In this document: piece after piece, positions 49,280 to 58,785 of the stretch
How positions within the stretch are numbered: the first letter of the stretch is position 1
Layout: each line of letters begins with the position of its first letter
NCBI RefSeq assembly: GCF_024158145.1
Contig: NZ_JAMYXM010000002.1
Location: 558,001 to 622,000 of the forward strand
Source of the DNA: Notoacmeibacter sp. MSK16QG-6
Lineage (GTDB): Bacteria > Pseudomonadota > Alphaproteobacteria > Rhizobiales > Rhizobiaceae
DNA: 64,000 nt
Reading direction: 5' to 3'
Position numbers and translations under genes: made by a program
Notes under the pieces: generated by a model
What the model was told of the DNA's origin: nothing
The model's input: only the letters and a program-made list of their open reading frames with translations
Database searches by the model: none

Positions 49280-50391
49280 GTCTGAAGGCGCGCATCAAAG
49301 CGCAGATTGCCGCTGACGGGCCGATGCGGATCAGCGATTATATGACGCTCTGCCTGTTCGACCCGGCGGACGGTTACTACACGACGAAAGAACCCTTCGG
49401 CGTGGACGGCGATTTCACCACCGCACCGGAAGTCAGCCAGATGTTCGGCGAACTGGTGGCGCTCTGGATCATTCATCAGTGCCATTCCTGCCCCGAAGCG
49501 CTCGCGAGGGGTCTGGTCATCGCCGAGATCGGTCCCGGACGCGGAACACTTTTCGCCGATATCGATCGTACGCTGCGGCGCATCGCGCCCGATCTGGTCC
49601 AGTTCGCGCAATGTTGGCTGATCGAAACCAGCCCGCGCCTCGTCGGAATGCAGCGCCGAACCCTGGCGAATGCAGCGCTGAGAATCGATCATGCCGCGAC
49701 TATCGATGCGCTCGACCGCGGCGACGGACTGCTGATCGTCATCGGCAACGAAATCATGGATGCGTTGCCGATCCGGCAGTTTGTAAAGACGGCGGATGGT
49801 TGGCGAGAGAGGGTCGTAGGCCTCGGTGATGACGGCGAGCTGATTTTTGGCGCAGGCGCTGCCAGCATTCCCGACGACGCCCTGCCAGACGGCGCTATGG
49901 ATCAGCCGGTTGGGGCGATCTTCGAAACGTCGAACGCACGCCGCGCCATGATGGCATCGATCATGCGCAAGATCGGCCCTCGCGCCGGCTCGCTGCTGCT
50001 CTTCGATTACGGCCACCTTCAACCGGGTTTCGGCGATACGCTGCAGGCGGTTTCACGACACGCCTTCGCCGACCCGCTGGCCGAGCCCGGCAACGCGGAC
50101 CTCACCTCCCATGTCGACTTTCACGAGTTGGGCCAGATCGCCGGCAGTGCCGGCTTGCGATACGGTCTGCGCGAACAGGGCTGGTTTCTTCAACAGATGG
50201 GCCTGCTGGAGCGGGCTGGCGCGCTCGGCGCAGGCAAGGATGTCGCTACCCAGGAGCATATTCGTACGGCGGTACAGCGTCTCGCGGGCGATGGGCCGAA
50301 CGATATGGGTCGGCTCTTCAAGGTGCTGGCTGGTGGGCCGCATATTGGCTGCCTCTGGCCGGAGAGTGCGCCATCAGAGCCGAAAAGTTAG
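49276..50391 (+). CDS. MidA/NDUFAF7-type SAM-dependent methyltransferase
   Basis: A 371-residue methyltransferase of the COG1565 group. Family features are [55 protein letters not shown] (SAM motif) and [16 protein letters not shown]. The mitochondrial relative NDUFAF7 methylates an arginine of the NDUFS2 subunit of complex I, so a role in complex I assembly is likely. It is coupled to lgt and its stop overlaps the selO stop by 3 bases in convergent orientation. Confidence 0.9.
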   Translation: MSLKARIKAQIAADGPMRISDYMTLCLFDPADGYYTTKEPFGVDGDFTTAPEVSQMFGELVALWIIHQCHSCPEALARGLVIAEIGPGRGTLFADIDRTLRRIAPDLVQFAQCWLIETSPRLVGMQRRTLANAALRIDHAATIDALDRGDGLLIVIGNEIMDALPIRQFVKTADGWRERVVGLGDDGELIFGAGAASIPDDALPDGAMDQPVGAIFETSNARRAMMASIMRKIGPRAGSLLLFDYGHLQPGFGDTLQAVSRHAFADPLAEPGNADLTSHVDFHELGQIAGSAGLRYGLREQGWFLQQMGLLERAGALGAGKDVATQEHIRTAVQRLAGDGPNDMGRLFKVLAGGPHIGCLWPESAPSEPKS

Positions 50392-51875
50392 GTTCCACAG
50401 AACGTCGCCGTAACGTGTTCCTGCTCGGTCGGCGGATCGGCATAGTTCGCCTTGTCTGGCTGGTCGCGATAGGGCCGCGACAGCACATCCATGAGTTCTT
50501 GCATCGGCTCAAGGTCGTTGTTGAGGGCGGCTGCGATCATGGCCTCGACACGGTGGTTACGGGGGATGAAGGCCGGGTTGACCGCATCCATCGCCGACTT
50601 GCGATCCGCCTCAGCACGGCCCTGACGACCGAGACGCCGTCGCCAGCTCTCCGCCCATTGGTCGAAAGCCGTTGGATCGACAAAAAGGTCACGGGCGGGC
50701 GCATCCGTATGCGGGCCACCCTCGTCCGGCAGCTTGCCGAGCGCGCGGAACAGATTGGTGAAGTCCACCATATTGGCCGCCATGCGCGACAGAAGATCGG
50801 CAATCAGCGCCGAATCGTCCTCGGCACGCTCGTCGTCAAGCCCGATCTTCCGGCGAAACCGTTCGACGATAGCCGCATCGAAACGTGGTGAAACGCTATC
50901 GATAAGCGCCTGCGCATCGGCCACGGCCAGATCCTTGTCATCGTTCAGAATCGGCAAAAGGGCCGATGCCAGAATGGCGAGATTCCACTGCGCAACCGGC
51001 GGCTGATTGGAATAGGCGTAGCGACCGCCGCGGTCGATCGACGAAAAGACGGTTTCGGGATGATAGTCGTCCATAAAGGCGCAAGGACCGTAATCGATAG
51101 TCTCGCCGGACAACGTCATATTGTCCGTGTTCATGACGCCATGAATGAAGCCGATAGACTGCCAGTGGCTGACGAGATCGACCTGTGCATCGATCACGTT
51201 TTCCAGCAAGGCGAGATAAGGATTTTCGGCTTGGCGCGCCTGCGGGTAGTGCCGCTCGATGACATGATAGGCCAACGCCTTGAGGCCCTCCACATCGCGC
51301 CGCGCGGAGAAATACTGGAATGTGCCGACCCGGATGTGTGAGCGGGCGACGCGTGTGAGCACGGCTCCCGGCAAGACTGTTTCGCGGATGACATCGCCGC
51401 CGGTCGACACGGCGGCCAGCGCACGTGTCGTCGCCACACCGAGCTTCGCCATCGCTTCGGAGACGACGTATTCACGAAGAACAGGGCCGAGCCATGCAAG
51501 CCCGTCGCCGCCGCGGCTGAATGGGGTTGGCCCCGCGCCCTTCAACTGCAAATCGCGGCGGAATCCATCGCGTCCGGTCACTTCACCGACAAGGATCGCC
51601 CGCCCGTCTCCGAGCTGAGGCACCCACCCTCCGAACTGGTGGCCGGCATAGGCCATGGCAATGGAGGCCGCCCCATTGGGCAAGCGCTCCCCTGAAAGCA
51701 TGGCGAGGCCCTCTTTGCTGCGAAGCCATTCGACATCCAGTCCGAGCGCTTCCGCAAGTTCTTCATTCAGCGCAAGAAGGGCTGGCGCGTGAGGTCGCGC
51801 TGGCGCCACATGGGCGAAGAAGCGATCGGGTAGTTGCGTATAGCTATTGTGGAATGTCGGGGATTGCGCTGTCAT
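50388..51875 (-). CDS. selO: Protein adenylyltransferase SelO (YdiU)
   Basis: A 495-residue SelO-family pseudokinase, which transfers AMP from ATP to protein hydroxyl groups. Family motifs are YAGHQFGGWVPQLGDGRAIL, LQLKGAGPTPFSRGGDG, the HGVMNTDNMTLSGETIDYGP catalytic segment, and PVAQWNLAILA. The C-terminus ends FCGT, keeping a cysteine near the end as in family members that have a redox cysteine in place of selenocysteine. It lies reversed between the MidA-type gene and pgeF. Confidence 0.95.
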   Translation of the reverse strand: MTAQSPTFHNSYTQLPDRFFAHVAPARPHAPALLALNEELAEALGLDVEWLRSKEGLAMLSGERLPNGAASIAMAYAGHQFGGWVPQLGDGRAILVGEVTGRDGFRRDLQLKGAGPTPFSRGGDGLAWLGPVLREYVVSEAMAKLGVATTRALAAVSTGGDVIRETVLPGAVLTRVARSHIRVGTFQYFSARRDVEGLKALAYHVIERHYPQARQAENPYLALLENVIDAQVDLVSHWQSIGFIHGVMNTDNMTLSGETIDYGPCAFMDDYHPETVFSSIDRGGRYAYSNQPPVAQWNLAILASALLPILNDDKDLAVADAQALIDSVSPRFDAAIVERFRRKIGLDDERAEDDSALIADLLSRMAANMVDFTNLFRALGKLPDEGGPHTDAPARDLFVDPTAFDQWAESWRRRLGRQGRAEADRKSAMDAVNPAFIPRNHRVEAMIAAALNNDLEPMQELMDVLSRPYRDQPDKANYADPPTEQEHVTATFCGT

Positions 51876-51971
51876 GATCCAGATGGTTTCCGCGCGCCGT
51901 ATTTTGGCGCTTTCCTTTCTTTATGTAGGTCGGCAAAACGATCACGAAACCGTTGAAAGGCATCGGACCAC

Positions 51972-52775
51972 GTGAACGACACCAACAACAACGCCGCGCA
52001 GTCCGAAGCGCCTCTTTCCATTCGCCACGAGTCGCTAGAGACGCTGAACGGGGTGCGGCATGGCTTCTTCACCCGGCAGGGCGGCGTATCGGAAGGCATC
52101 TATCAATCGCTCAATATCGGTGTGGGCAGTGAAGACGACCCAGCCAGCATCGAGGAAAACCGCCGGCGGGTTGCCGATAGTCTCGGCAGCGAAGCGTTGG
52201 TCTCGACGCCTTGGCAAATCCATTCGCCGGACGCCATTACAATCGATGCGCCGCTATCGGGCGAGCGTCCAAAGTCCGACGCGCTGGTAACCGGAACGCC
52301 GGGTGTTGCGATCGGCGTGGTGACGGCCGATTGCGGGCCGGTCCTGTTCGCCGACGCAGAGGCTGGGGTGATTGGAGCGGCACACGCCGGCTGGCGCGGC
52401 GCATTCAGCGGCATACTGGAAAACACTGTGCACGCGATGGAAGCGCTCGGTGCAAAGCGCAAGCGGATTGTCGCCGTGCTCGGCCCTTCGATCAGCCAGC
52501 CATCTTACGAGGTCGGCCCCGAATTCGTCGAACGGTTCGTCATGGCGGACGAAGCGAACCATCGCTGGTTCGCCTCTTCACAGAAGTCAGGTCATGCGCT
52601 CTTCGATCTCGCCGGCTACACGCTCGCGAGACTGAAAGCGCTCGGCGTTCAAGCCGATACACTCGGTCTGTGCACCTATCAGGACGAGCAGCGCTTCTTC
52701 TCATATCGCCGGACAACCCATCGCGGTGAGCCGGATTACGGACGCCAGATCAGCGCGATCATGCTGGACCATTAG
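51972..52775 (+). CDS. pgeF: Peptidoglycan editing factor PgeF
   Basis: A 267-residue protein of the YfiH/PgeF family (once called laccase-like). The GTG start gives a hydrophilic leader before LNGVRHGFFTRQGGVSEG. The active site is visible as VVTADCGPVLFAD and IGAAHAGWRGAFSG with the zinc-binding His and Cys, and LGLCTYQDEQRFFSYRR is the third motif. PgeF removes wrongly incorporated L-Ser from the muropeptide precursor. lgt, the MidA-type gene and pgeF often cluster in this order. Confidence 0.93.
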   Translation: MNDTNNNAAQSEAPLSIRHESLETLNGVRHGFFTRQGGVSEGIYQSLNIGVGSEDDPASIEENRRRVADSLGSEALVSTPWQIHSPDAITIDAPLSGERPKSDALVTGTPGVAIGVVTADCGPVLFADAEAGVIGAAHAGWRGAFSGILENTVHAMEALGAKRKRIVAVLGPSISQPSYEVGPEFVERFVMADEANHRWFASSQKSGHALFDLAGYTLARLKALGVQADTLGLCTYQDEQRFFSYRRTTHRGEPDYGRQISAIMLDH

Positions 52776-52880
52776 GGCCAGGACCCTACACTTCTCCACA
52801 CTTCGCCACCCTATCGCGGGTTGCATTGCGCGGGCCTGCCCCTTATGGCAGCGGCAGGATATCGGCCGGAACGTCTTTCC

Positions 52881-53813
52881 ATGAAGCTCTTCGCGGGTAA
52901 CAGCAATTCGCATCTGGCCGACGCGGTCGCCAGTTATCTAGACATGCCGCTCGGCAAGGCCTCGGTCCGCCGCTTCGCAGACCAGGAAATATTCGTCGAA
53001 ATCAACGAGAATGTGCGCGGCGAAGATGTCTTCGTTCTGCAATCCACCTCGTTTCCGACCAACGACCATCTCATGGAACTGCTGATCATGATCGACGCGT
53101 TTCGTCGCTCGTCGGCAAGGCGCATCACGGCGGTCATTCCTTATTTCGGCTATGCAAGGCAGGATCGCAAACCGGCTGCCCGCACGCCCATCTCGGCCAA
53201 GCTCGTCGCCAATCTCATTACCGAAGCGGGCGCCGACCGTGTTCTGACCCTGGATCTCCACGCTGGACAGATCCAGGGTTTTTTCGACATTCCGACCGAC
53301 AATCTCTACGCTGTGCCGGTCATCTCTCGTGACGTCAAAGCAAAATATGACCTATCCAACACGATGGTCGTCTCTCCCGATGTGGGCGGCGTTGTGCGCG
53401 CCCGGGCGTTGGCCAAGCGCCTGGACGCCCTGCTTGCCATTGTCGACAAGCGTCGTGACCGCCCCGGCGAATCCGAGGTCATGAACGTCATCGGTGAGGT
53501 ACAAGGCAAAGACTGTATTCTGATCGACGATATTATCGATTCCGGCGGCACGCTTTGTAATGCTGCGGCGACCATTATGGATCGCGGTGCGAAATCCGTT
53601 ACGGCTTACATCACCCATGGCGTCCTGTCGGGCAAGGCGGTCGAGCGGATTGAGACGTCCAAGCTGAAGGAGTTGGTCATCACCGATTCCATCCAGCCGA
53701 CCGAGGCGGTCAAGAATGCCAAAAAAATTCGTGTTCTTTCGATCGACCAGCTCATTGGCGAAGCCATCAATCGAACCGCTCTCGAGGAATCTGTGTCCTC
53801 GCTTTTCGACTAG
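52881..53813 (+). CDS. prs: Ribose-phosphate pyrophosphokinase
   Basis: PRPP synthetase (310 residues) makes phosphoribosyl pyrophosphate from ribose 5-phosphate and ATP for nucleotides, histidine and [20 protein letters not shown], the divalent-metal [14 protein letters not shown] signature and the PRPP loop [15 protein letters not shown] are complete. The ATG at 52881 gives the standard rhizobial start. A strong bidirectional terminator follows at 53842. Confidence 0.97.
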   Translation: MKLFAGNSNSHLADAVASYLDMPLGKASVRRFADQEIFVEINENVRGEDVFVLQSTSFPTNDHLMELLIMIDAFRRSSARRITAVIPYFGYARQDRKPAARTPISAKLVANLITEAGADRVLTLDLHAGQIQGFFDIPTDNLYAVPVISRDVKAKYDLSNTMVVSPDVGGVVRARALAKRLDALLAIVDKRRDRPGESEVMNVIGEVQGKDCILIDDIIDSGGTLCNAAATIMDRGAKSVTAYITHGVLSGKAVERIETSKLKELVITDSIQPTEAVKNAKKIRVLSIDQLIGEAINRTALEESVSSLFD

Positions 53814-53841
53814 GATACCTGTTTCTTAAATCGCAGACGCA

Positions 53842-53871
53842 AAAAGGGCGCCTCTCGGCGCCCTTTTCTTC
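53842..53871. terminator. Bidirectional terminator after prs
   Basis: AAAAGGGCGCC (53842-53852) and GGCGCCCTTTT (53857-53867) form a perfect 11-bp stem with a TCTC loop and a T-run on each strand. It lies between prs and the convergent exported-protein gene. Confidence 0.92.
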
Positions 53872-53891
53872 CAAATATATGATCCTTGGGA

Positions 53892-54314
53892 TCACATGCC
53901 GCCGACAGCCTTCACGACCGGCTCACCATTGACGGTCATCGGCGTGTCGACATCCGTCGAGCCCGGACCGAAATCATAGGTCGTGTTGCCATTGGTCTCC
54001 TCATGGAGCATCAGCGAAAGACCGGAGCCCGGCTCACCGGTGAGATCGATGGAGACGTTCTCCGTGCTACCCGGCTGGACGGCGATGTGGCCGAGGCTTG
54101 CAGGCGGCGCGCCGGCAGCGTCATCATGAACGACAAGATAGCCAGCCTTATTGACGTCCACACTGATGCCGGTGATTTTTCCGTCTTCGACCTTGGCGTT
54201 GTCGACACCGATCATGGTGGCCATATCGGCCGGCTGATCGGATGCTTCCTGTGCGTAGGCGCCCGAAATACCAAGGGCCATAACTGCGGCAGTAGAAAGA
54301 ATGAACTTATTCAT
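53892..54314 (-). CDS. Exported DUF7282-like protein
   Basis: A 140-residue exported protein with a signal peptide (MNKFILSTAAVMALGISGAY..AQE). The mature domain has KAGYLVVHDDAAGAPPASLG, SLMLHEETNGNTTYDFGPG and DVDTPMTVNGEPV, a beta-rich pattern that I recall from DUF7282-type domains in both archaea and Alphaproteobacteria. Function unknown; probably periplasmic or surface-associated. GGAGGACT-type purines precede the ATG. Confidence 0.75.
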   Translation of the reverse strand: MNKFILSTAAVMALGISGAYAQEASDQPADMATMIGVDNAKVEDGKITGISVDVNKAGYLVVHDDAAGAPPASLGHIAVQPGSTENVSIDLTGEPGSGLSLMLHEETNGNTTYDFGPGSTDVDTPMTVNGEPVVKAVGGM

Positions 54315-54431
54315 AATAGTCCTCCTAAGGAGTTTAACGAGCCGCGCAACTTCTGCGCGATTGTCGTTCAGCTAAACAACGCGACCCCTACCAACTCCGT
54401 TCCGTGGCGATTTGAGGGAATTTTCATGACG

Positions 54432-54534
54432 CTTGCCCTTATTGCCGCGATGCGATAATGCCCCTGCCAGCCACGCAGACACCCTTGGAGGCAACGTGGT
54501 CGGGGCGAAGGACGGTCAGGCCGTCGGTTCGCCC
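54432..54534 (+). promoter_or_regulatory. Likely promoter and leader hairpin of rplY
   Basis: CTTGCC (54432-54437) and GATAAT (54454-54459), 16 bases apart, fit a rhizobial sigma-70 promoter. About 45 bases downstream the leader folds as GGGCGAA (54503-54509) with TTCGCCC (54528-54534), enclosing GACGG/CCGTC. The hairpin could take part in control of the ribosomal-protein gene. Confidence 0.4.
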
Positions 54535-54588
54535 TCTGGCGTTTCTGCAAAGCGGAACGTCACTCCATAATTTGAAAGGAACTACGCT

Positions 54589-55320
54589 ATGAGCGAGAGC
54601 TACGAGCTCGCGGCCGAGCGTCGCGAACGGGTTGGTAAGGGGTCCGCCCGCGCACTGCGCCGTGAAAACAAGATCCCTGCCGTGATTTACGGCGACAAGA
54701 AAGATCCCCTGTCTATCGCCCTGCCTTATAAGGACGTGCATCTGAAGGCGACGGCCCCGGGCTTCCTGACCACGATTGCAACGATCAATGTGGATGGCGA
54801 GAAAATCCAGGTCCTGCCGAAGGATTTTCAGGTCGATGTGGTGAAGGACTTCACCATGCATGTCGACTTTCTGCGCGTCGGCAAGAATACCCAGGTGACG
54901 GTCGCCATTCCGGTTCACTTCATCAATGAAGAGCAGTCGCCGGGTCTGCACCCGACCGAAACGGTCGATGAGGATGGCGAGCCGATCGTGCCGGGCGTGC
55001 TGAACGTCGTTCGCCACGAAGTGGAAGTCGTCTGCGCCGCGACCTCGATCCCCGACTTCATCGAAGTCGATCTGGCCGGCGCCGAGATGGGCGCTTCGCT
55101 GCATATCTCCGGTGTGAAGCTGCCGGAAGGCGTGGAGCCGTCCATCACGGACCGCGACTTCACCATCGCGACCATCGCTGCGGCCGACGCCCTCGCTTCG
55201 CAGAGCGAAGAAGAAGAGGAAGTGGTCGAGACCGAAGTCATCGAACAGAATGCCGAGACGGTCGAGGGCGAAGAGTCCGCCACCGAGGAAGAAGGCACGG
55301 ACAAGCCGGACGCCGAATAA
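54589..55320 (+). CDS. rplY: 50S ribosomal protein L25 (Ctc type)
   Basis: A 243-residue L25/Ctc-type ribosomal protein, which binds 5S rRNA. The N-terminal L25 domain shows [20 protein letters not shown] and [15 protein letters not shown]; the C-terminal TL5 domain follows, and the last 40 residues are a Glu/Asp-rich tail. AAAGGAA precedes the ATG. rplY and pth form a conserved pair; a terminator separates them here. Confidence 0.95.
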   Translation: MSESYELAAERRERVGKGSARALRRENKIPAVIYGDKKDPLSIALPYKDVHLKATAPGFLTTIATINVDGEKIQVLPKDFQVDVVKDFTMHVDFLRVGKNTQVTVAIPVHFINEEQSPGLHPTETVDEDGEPIVPGVLNVVRHEVEVVCAATSIPDFIEVDLAGAEMGASLHISGVKLPEGVEPSITDRDFTIATIAAADALASQSEEEEEVVETEVIEQNAETVEGEESATEEEGTDKPDAE

Positions 55321-55349
55321 GGCGAACGCTTTTTCCAGACGAGATGCGA

Positions 55350-55378
55350 GGGGCGGAGCAATCCGCCCCTTTTCTTTT
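55350..55378 (+). terminator. Terminator between rplY and pth
   Basis: GGGGCGGA (55350-55357) and TCCGCCCC (55362-55369) form a perfect stem with a GCAA loop, followed by TTTTCTTTT. pth must therefore either read through or have its own promoter in the 50 bases that follow. Confidence 0.85.
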
Positions 55379-55426
55379 GGGCTAGCCTTTGCCAAGTCCG
55401 ACAATGAAAACACGAAAGGTGATGCC

Positions 55427-56191
55427 ATGCTTTTGATCGTCGGTCTCGGCAATCCGGGCGGCAAATATGCCGACAACCGGCACAATGTCGGCTTCATGGC
55501 GGCCGATGCGATCGCCCGGCGGCACAATTTCGGCCCCTTCTCAAAGAAGTTTCAGGGCGAAGTGGCGGAGGGCCGACTTGGCGGCGATAAGGCCCTGATC
55601 CTGAAACCGCAGACTTATATGAACGAAAGCGGCCGCGCCGTTGGCGAAGCGATGCGCTTTTATAAGCTTACTCCAGCCGATTTGCTCGTTCTCTATGACG
55701 AATTGGACCTCGTCCCTGGCAAGGTGCGCGTGAAGACCGGCGGCGGCGCGGGCGGCCATAACGGCATCCGCTCCATCGACGCCCATTGCGGCAAGGACTA
55801 CCGGCGGGTGCGCATTGGCATCGGCCATCCAGGCGACAAGAGCCGCGTCACCGGCCATGTGCTCGGCGACTTCGCCAAGGCGGATGGTGAGTGGCTGGAG
55901 CCGCTGCTGGACGCCATTGCCAACGCCATGCCGATGCTGGCGGAGGGAAAGGACAGCGACTTCATGAACAAGGTCTCGCTGACAATGCAGGGCAAGGTGC
56001 CGGCCCAGAAGGAAAAGCCGGCTTCGGCGAAACCCGCAGCCTCCAAATCCGGCGGCGCAGCCCCGACCAAGAAGCCCGCTGCAAAGGGCAAGAGCCATAT
56101 CCATCAGGCCCGCCAGAACGGCCCTTCCATCGCTCCGCCGACCACCGGCCCCATGGCCGAGATGCTGAAGAAGCTGTTGGGGAAGGGATGA
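55427..56191 (+). CDS. pth: Peptidyl-tRNA hydrolase
   Basis: Pth (254 residues) recycles peptidyl-tRNA released from ribosomes. [19 protein letters not shown] contains the catalytic His19; [26 protein letters not shown] and [13 protein letters not shown] are the other conserved blocks. The last 65 residues are a Lys/Ala/Pro-rich tail, common in rhizobial Pth proteins. AAAGGTGATG precedes the ATG at 55427. Confidence 0.96.
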   Translation: MLLIVGLGNPGGKYADNRHNVGFMAADAIARRHNFGPFSKKFQGEVAEGRLGGDKALILKPQTYMNESGRAVGEAMRFYKLTPADLLVLYDELDLVPGKVRVKTGGGAGGHNGIRSIDAHCGKDYRRVRIGIGHPGDKSRVTGHVLGDFAKADGEWLEPLLDAIANAMPMLAEGKDSDFMNKVSLTMQGKVPAQKEKPASAKPAASKSGGAAPTKKPAAKGKSHIHQARQNGPSIAPPTTGPMAEMLKKLLGKG

Positions 56192-56215
56192 GGCGGCATT
56201 GGCCTAGACCAATAA

Positions 56216-56230
56216 GTAGCAAAATGCTAC
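56216..56230. promoter_or_regulatory. Operator-like palindrome of the ParD/zeta module
   Basis: GTAGCA (56216-56221) and TGCTAC (56225-56230) are perfect inverted arms around AAA. The site lies 29 bases before the antitoxin start, where an autoregulating antitoxin would bind. Confidence 0.55.
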
Positions 56231-56258
56231 CTATATCAAATCTGGTAAGGAGAACATG

Positions 56259-56609
56259 ATGGCTCAGTCGGTCAAATTGCCGGAAGAAACCATGGCCTTC
56301 GTGCGAGCCGAATCCGCTCGGCAAAGCCGCTCCCTTGCCGGGCAGATCGCCCATTGGGTACGGATCGGCCGTGCGATCGAGCGGTCGGGCAACTTCGACT
56401 ATCTGCGCATTGCGGCGGCGCTCGACGCATCTCTACCTGCCGAAGATCTCAGCGATGAAGAACACGATGTCTGGGCGGACACTCTCATGAGCGAACTGGC
56501 TGCGCCGACAGACGAAGAGCGGTCTTTCTTCAGCGAACGCCAGCGATTGGGGCTTGGTGTCGGACTATCGGATGGCGGCGAGATCGTGAAGGCTGAGCCC
56601 ACGGCGTGA
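56259..56609 (+). CDS. ParD-like antitoxin
   Basis: A 116-residue protein that starts MAQSVKLPEETMAFVRAESA and continues RQSRSLAGQIAHWVRIGRAI. This is the pattern of the ParD-like antitoxin family, a ribbon-helix-helix-type DNA binder (short strand, then two helices) with a longer C-terminal part that would mask the toxin. AAGGAG lies 6 bases before the ATG at 56259; an ATG directly upstream at 56256 is also possible. Its stop overlaps the toxin start (GTGA). Confidence 0.8.
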   Translation: MAQSVKLPEETMAFVRAESARQSRSLAGQIAHWVRIGRAIERSGNFDYLRIAAALDASLPAEDLSDEEHDVWADTLMSELAAPTDEERSFFSERQRLGLGVGLSDGGEIVKAEPTA

Positions 56610-57193
56610 AGCCTGCCATGGTCCTTATTGTTGGGCCGAACGGCGCCGGCAAATCGACGCTTTATCGCTATCGCGTCGGGCCAAAATTCGCCGGCCCCTT
56701 CGTCAATGCCGACATCATCCAGCGTGATGAATTAAGGGATACTTCACCCGAAGCAGCTTACAGGGCGGCAGGCATCGCGGCGAAACGTCGCGCCGAACTG
56801 ATTGCGATGCAGTGCAGCTTCGCTACGGAGACAGTCTTTTCGCACATCGCGAAACTTGATCTGATCGAACAGGCCAGAGCTGCCGGATACACCATCCTGC
56901 TGATGCATGTGGGTCTGGAAAGAGCCGACTTGGCCGTCGGACGCGTCAGAAGCCGGGTCGATGAAGGCGGACATGCCGTGCCGGAAGAAAAGATACGCCA
57001 GCGATACGACCGAAACAGTCCTTTGATCCGCATAGCGATGCTCGCCTGCGATGCCGGCCACGTTTTCGACAACTCCGCTCTCAACACCCCACCCCAGCGC
57101 ATCATCAGTTTCCGTGCCGGTCGCATCAGCTTCGTCAGTCCGCATTTGCCTCGCTGGGCGCTCCAACTCTATCGGGACGACCTTCGTCTATAA
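56606..57193 (+). CDS. Zeta-toxin-family kinase
   Basis: A 195-residue P-loop kinase of the zeta toxin/PezT family. Walker A is VGPNGAGKST (9-18); PFVNADIIQRDE carries the catalytic Asp region and SFATETVFS the Glu/Thr loop that in zeta toxins binds UDP-N-acetylglucosamine. The downstream arginines of RVRSRVDEGGHAVPEEKIRQ close on ATP. Zeta toxins phosphorylate cell-wall precursors and block murein synthesis. It is coupled by a 4-base overlap to a ParD-like antitoxin in place of the usual epsilon or PezA. Confidence 0.85.
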   Translation: MKPAMVLIVGPNGAGKSTLYRYRVGPKFAGPFVNADIIQRDELRDTSPEAAYRAAGIAAKRRAELIAMQCSFATETVFSHIAKLDLIEQARAAGYTILLMHVGLERADLAVGRVRSRVDEGGHAVPEEKIRQRYDRNSPLIRIAMLACDAGHVFDNSALNTPPQRIISFRAGRISFVSPHLPRWALQLYRDDLRL

Positions 57194-57197
57194 CGCC

Positions 57198-57527
57198 TCA
57201 CTCCTCCGGCTCTGCTGTGAACATCAGTGGATAGCCTTCGCTCTTGGCGAGGTCGGTGCCCTCCTTCGCCTTCTCTTCGGCGATCTCGCGCGTGGCGACC
57301 GTGATGACGCAGCTTCCCATACGGTGCGCGGTCATCATGAGTCGATGCGCGGTGTCAGTCGGAATTCGGAAGATCGCGCGCAGAACCATGGTGACGAAAT
57401 CGCGCGGCGTATAATCGTCATTGAGAAGGATCACCTTATAAAGCCGCGGCTTCTCCACTTTCGGCTTCGTTGCGGTGGTGCGCTCGGTCTCCGGCGCATC
57501 GTCTAGCATGGTTGTGGTCTCGCTCAT
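57198..57527 (-). CDS. clpS: ClpS adaptor protein
   Basis: ClpS (109 residues) delivers N-degron substrates to ClpAP. After a disordered Thr/Glu-rich N-terminus, the core reads YKVILLNDDYTPRDFVTMVL, with N36 and D37-D38 in the substrate pocket, then AHRLMMTAHRMGSCVI with the conserved His residues. The gene is single and reversed, between the toxin gene and ychF. The true start (57527) is fixed by MSETTT and family length; the long frame upstream is antisense to ychF. Confidence 0.95.
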   Translation of the reverse strand: MSETTTMLDDAPETERTTATKPKVEKPRLYKVILLNDDYTPRDFVTMVLRAIFRIPTDTAHRLMMTAHRMGSCVITVATREIAEEKAKEGTDLAKSEGYPLMFTAEPEE

Positions 57528-57647
57528 CGGAGCTCCAAGCGAACGCATCTTTGCAATGATATTAGGGCGGCGCTTGACGCCTGCCCTCCCCTCGCCCATA
57601 GCCTGCCGGCAAATTTCCAATGCATCGATCCGAGGACCATTCCGCCC

Positions 57648-58751
57648 ATGGGTTTCAAATGCGGCATCGTCGGACTGCCCAATGTCGGCAAGTCGACCCT
57701 CTTCAACGCCCTGACCAAAACCGCCGCGGCGCAGGCCGCCAACTACCCTTTCTGCACCATTGAGCCGAACACCGGCGAGGTGGCCGTGCCCGATAGCCGG
57801 ATGAAGGCGATCGCCGGCATTGCGGGCAGCAAGGAGGTCATCCCGACTCGCATTTCCTTCGTCGATATTGCCGGCCTTGTGCGCGGCGCGTCCAAAGGCG
57901 AAGGACTCGGCAACCAGTTCCTCGCCAATATCCGTGAGGTGGACGCCATCGTCCATGTGCTGCGCTGCTTCGAAGATGGCGACATCACCCATGTGGAAGG
58001 GCGGATCGACCCCGTCGCCGACGCCAACACGGTCGAGACCGAATTGATGCTGGCCGATCTGGAGAGCCTGGAAAAGCGTATTCTCAACACCCGCAAGAAG
58101 GCGACTGGCAAGGACAAGGAATCCATCACCATTCTGCCGGTGATGGAAAAGGCCCTGACGCTTTTGCAGGAGGGCAAGCCCGTCCGCCTGATGCTGGACG
58201 GGATCGCGGCGGAAGACCTGAAAATTCTGCGCGGTCTGAACCTCCTGACCAGCAAGCCTGTCCTCTATGTTTGCAACGTCGCCGAAGAAGACGCTGCCGA
58301 GGGCAACGATCACAGCGCCGCCGTCAAGGCTATGGCCGACGAACAGGGCGCATCCACGGTGGTCATCTCCGCTGCCATCGAAGCGGAGATCGCCCAACTC
58401 GATGACGAAGAGGCCGCCGAATATATGGAGACGATGGGGCTGGACGAACCAGGTCTCGACCGGCTGATCCGCGCCGGCTACGAGCTGCTCGATCTCATCA
58501 CCTATTTCACCGCCGGGCCGAAAGAAACGCGCGCCTGGACCATTACGCGTGGCACCAAGGCGCCGGGCGCGGCGGGCGTCATCCATACCGATTTCGAACG
58601 GGGCTTTATCCGCGCCCAAACCATTGCCTATCCGGATTACGTCGCATTGAAAGGCGAGCAGGGCGCCAAGGAAGCCGGCAAGGCCCGCGACGAAGGCAAA
58701 GAATACGTCGTTCAGGACGGCGACGTGCTGCTCTTCCGCTTCAACACCTGA
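57648..58751 (+). CDS. ychF: Redox-regulated ATPase YchF
   Basis: YchF/OLA1 (367 residues) is an Obg-family P-loop protein that hydrolyses ATP in preference to GTP and associates with ribosomes. The P-loop is GLPNVGKST; RISFVDIAGLVRGASKGEGL is the G2/G3 region, and CNVAEED replaces the NKxD guanine-specificity motif, explaining ATP use. A coiled coil and a C-terminal TGS domain (AWTITRGTKAPGAAGVIHTD) follow. In most proteobacteria it lies next to pth; here a toxin-antitoxin pair and clpS intervene. Confidence 0.97.
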   Translation: MGFKCGIVGLPNVGKSTLFNALTKTAAAQAANYPFCTIEPNTGEVAVPDSRMKAIAGIAGSKEVIPTRISFVDIAGLVRGASKGEGLGNQFLANIREVDAIVHVLRCFEDGDITHVEGRIDPVADANTVETELMLADLESLEKRILNTRKKATGKDKESITILPVMEKALTLLQEGKPVRLMLDGIAAEDLKILRGLNLLTSKPVLYVCNVAEEDAAEGNDHSAAVKAMADEQGASTVVISAAIEAEIAQLDDEEAAEYMETMGLDEPGLDRLIRAGYELLDLITYFTAGPKETRAWTITRGTKAPGAAGVIHTDFERGFIRAQTIAYPDYVALKGEQGAKEAGKARDEGKEYVVQDGDVLLFRFNT

Positions 58752-58785
58752 TGAGCACCGCGGCTGGACATTGGGAGCGGAAAAT

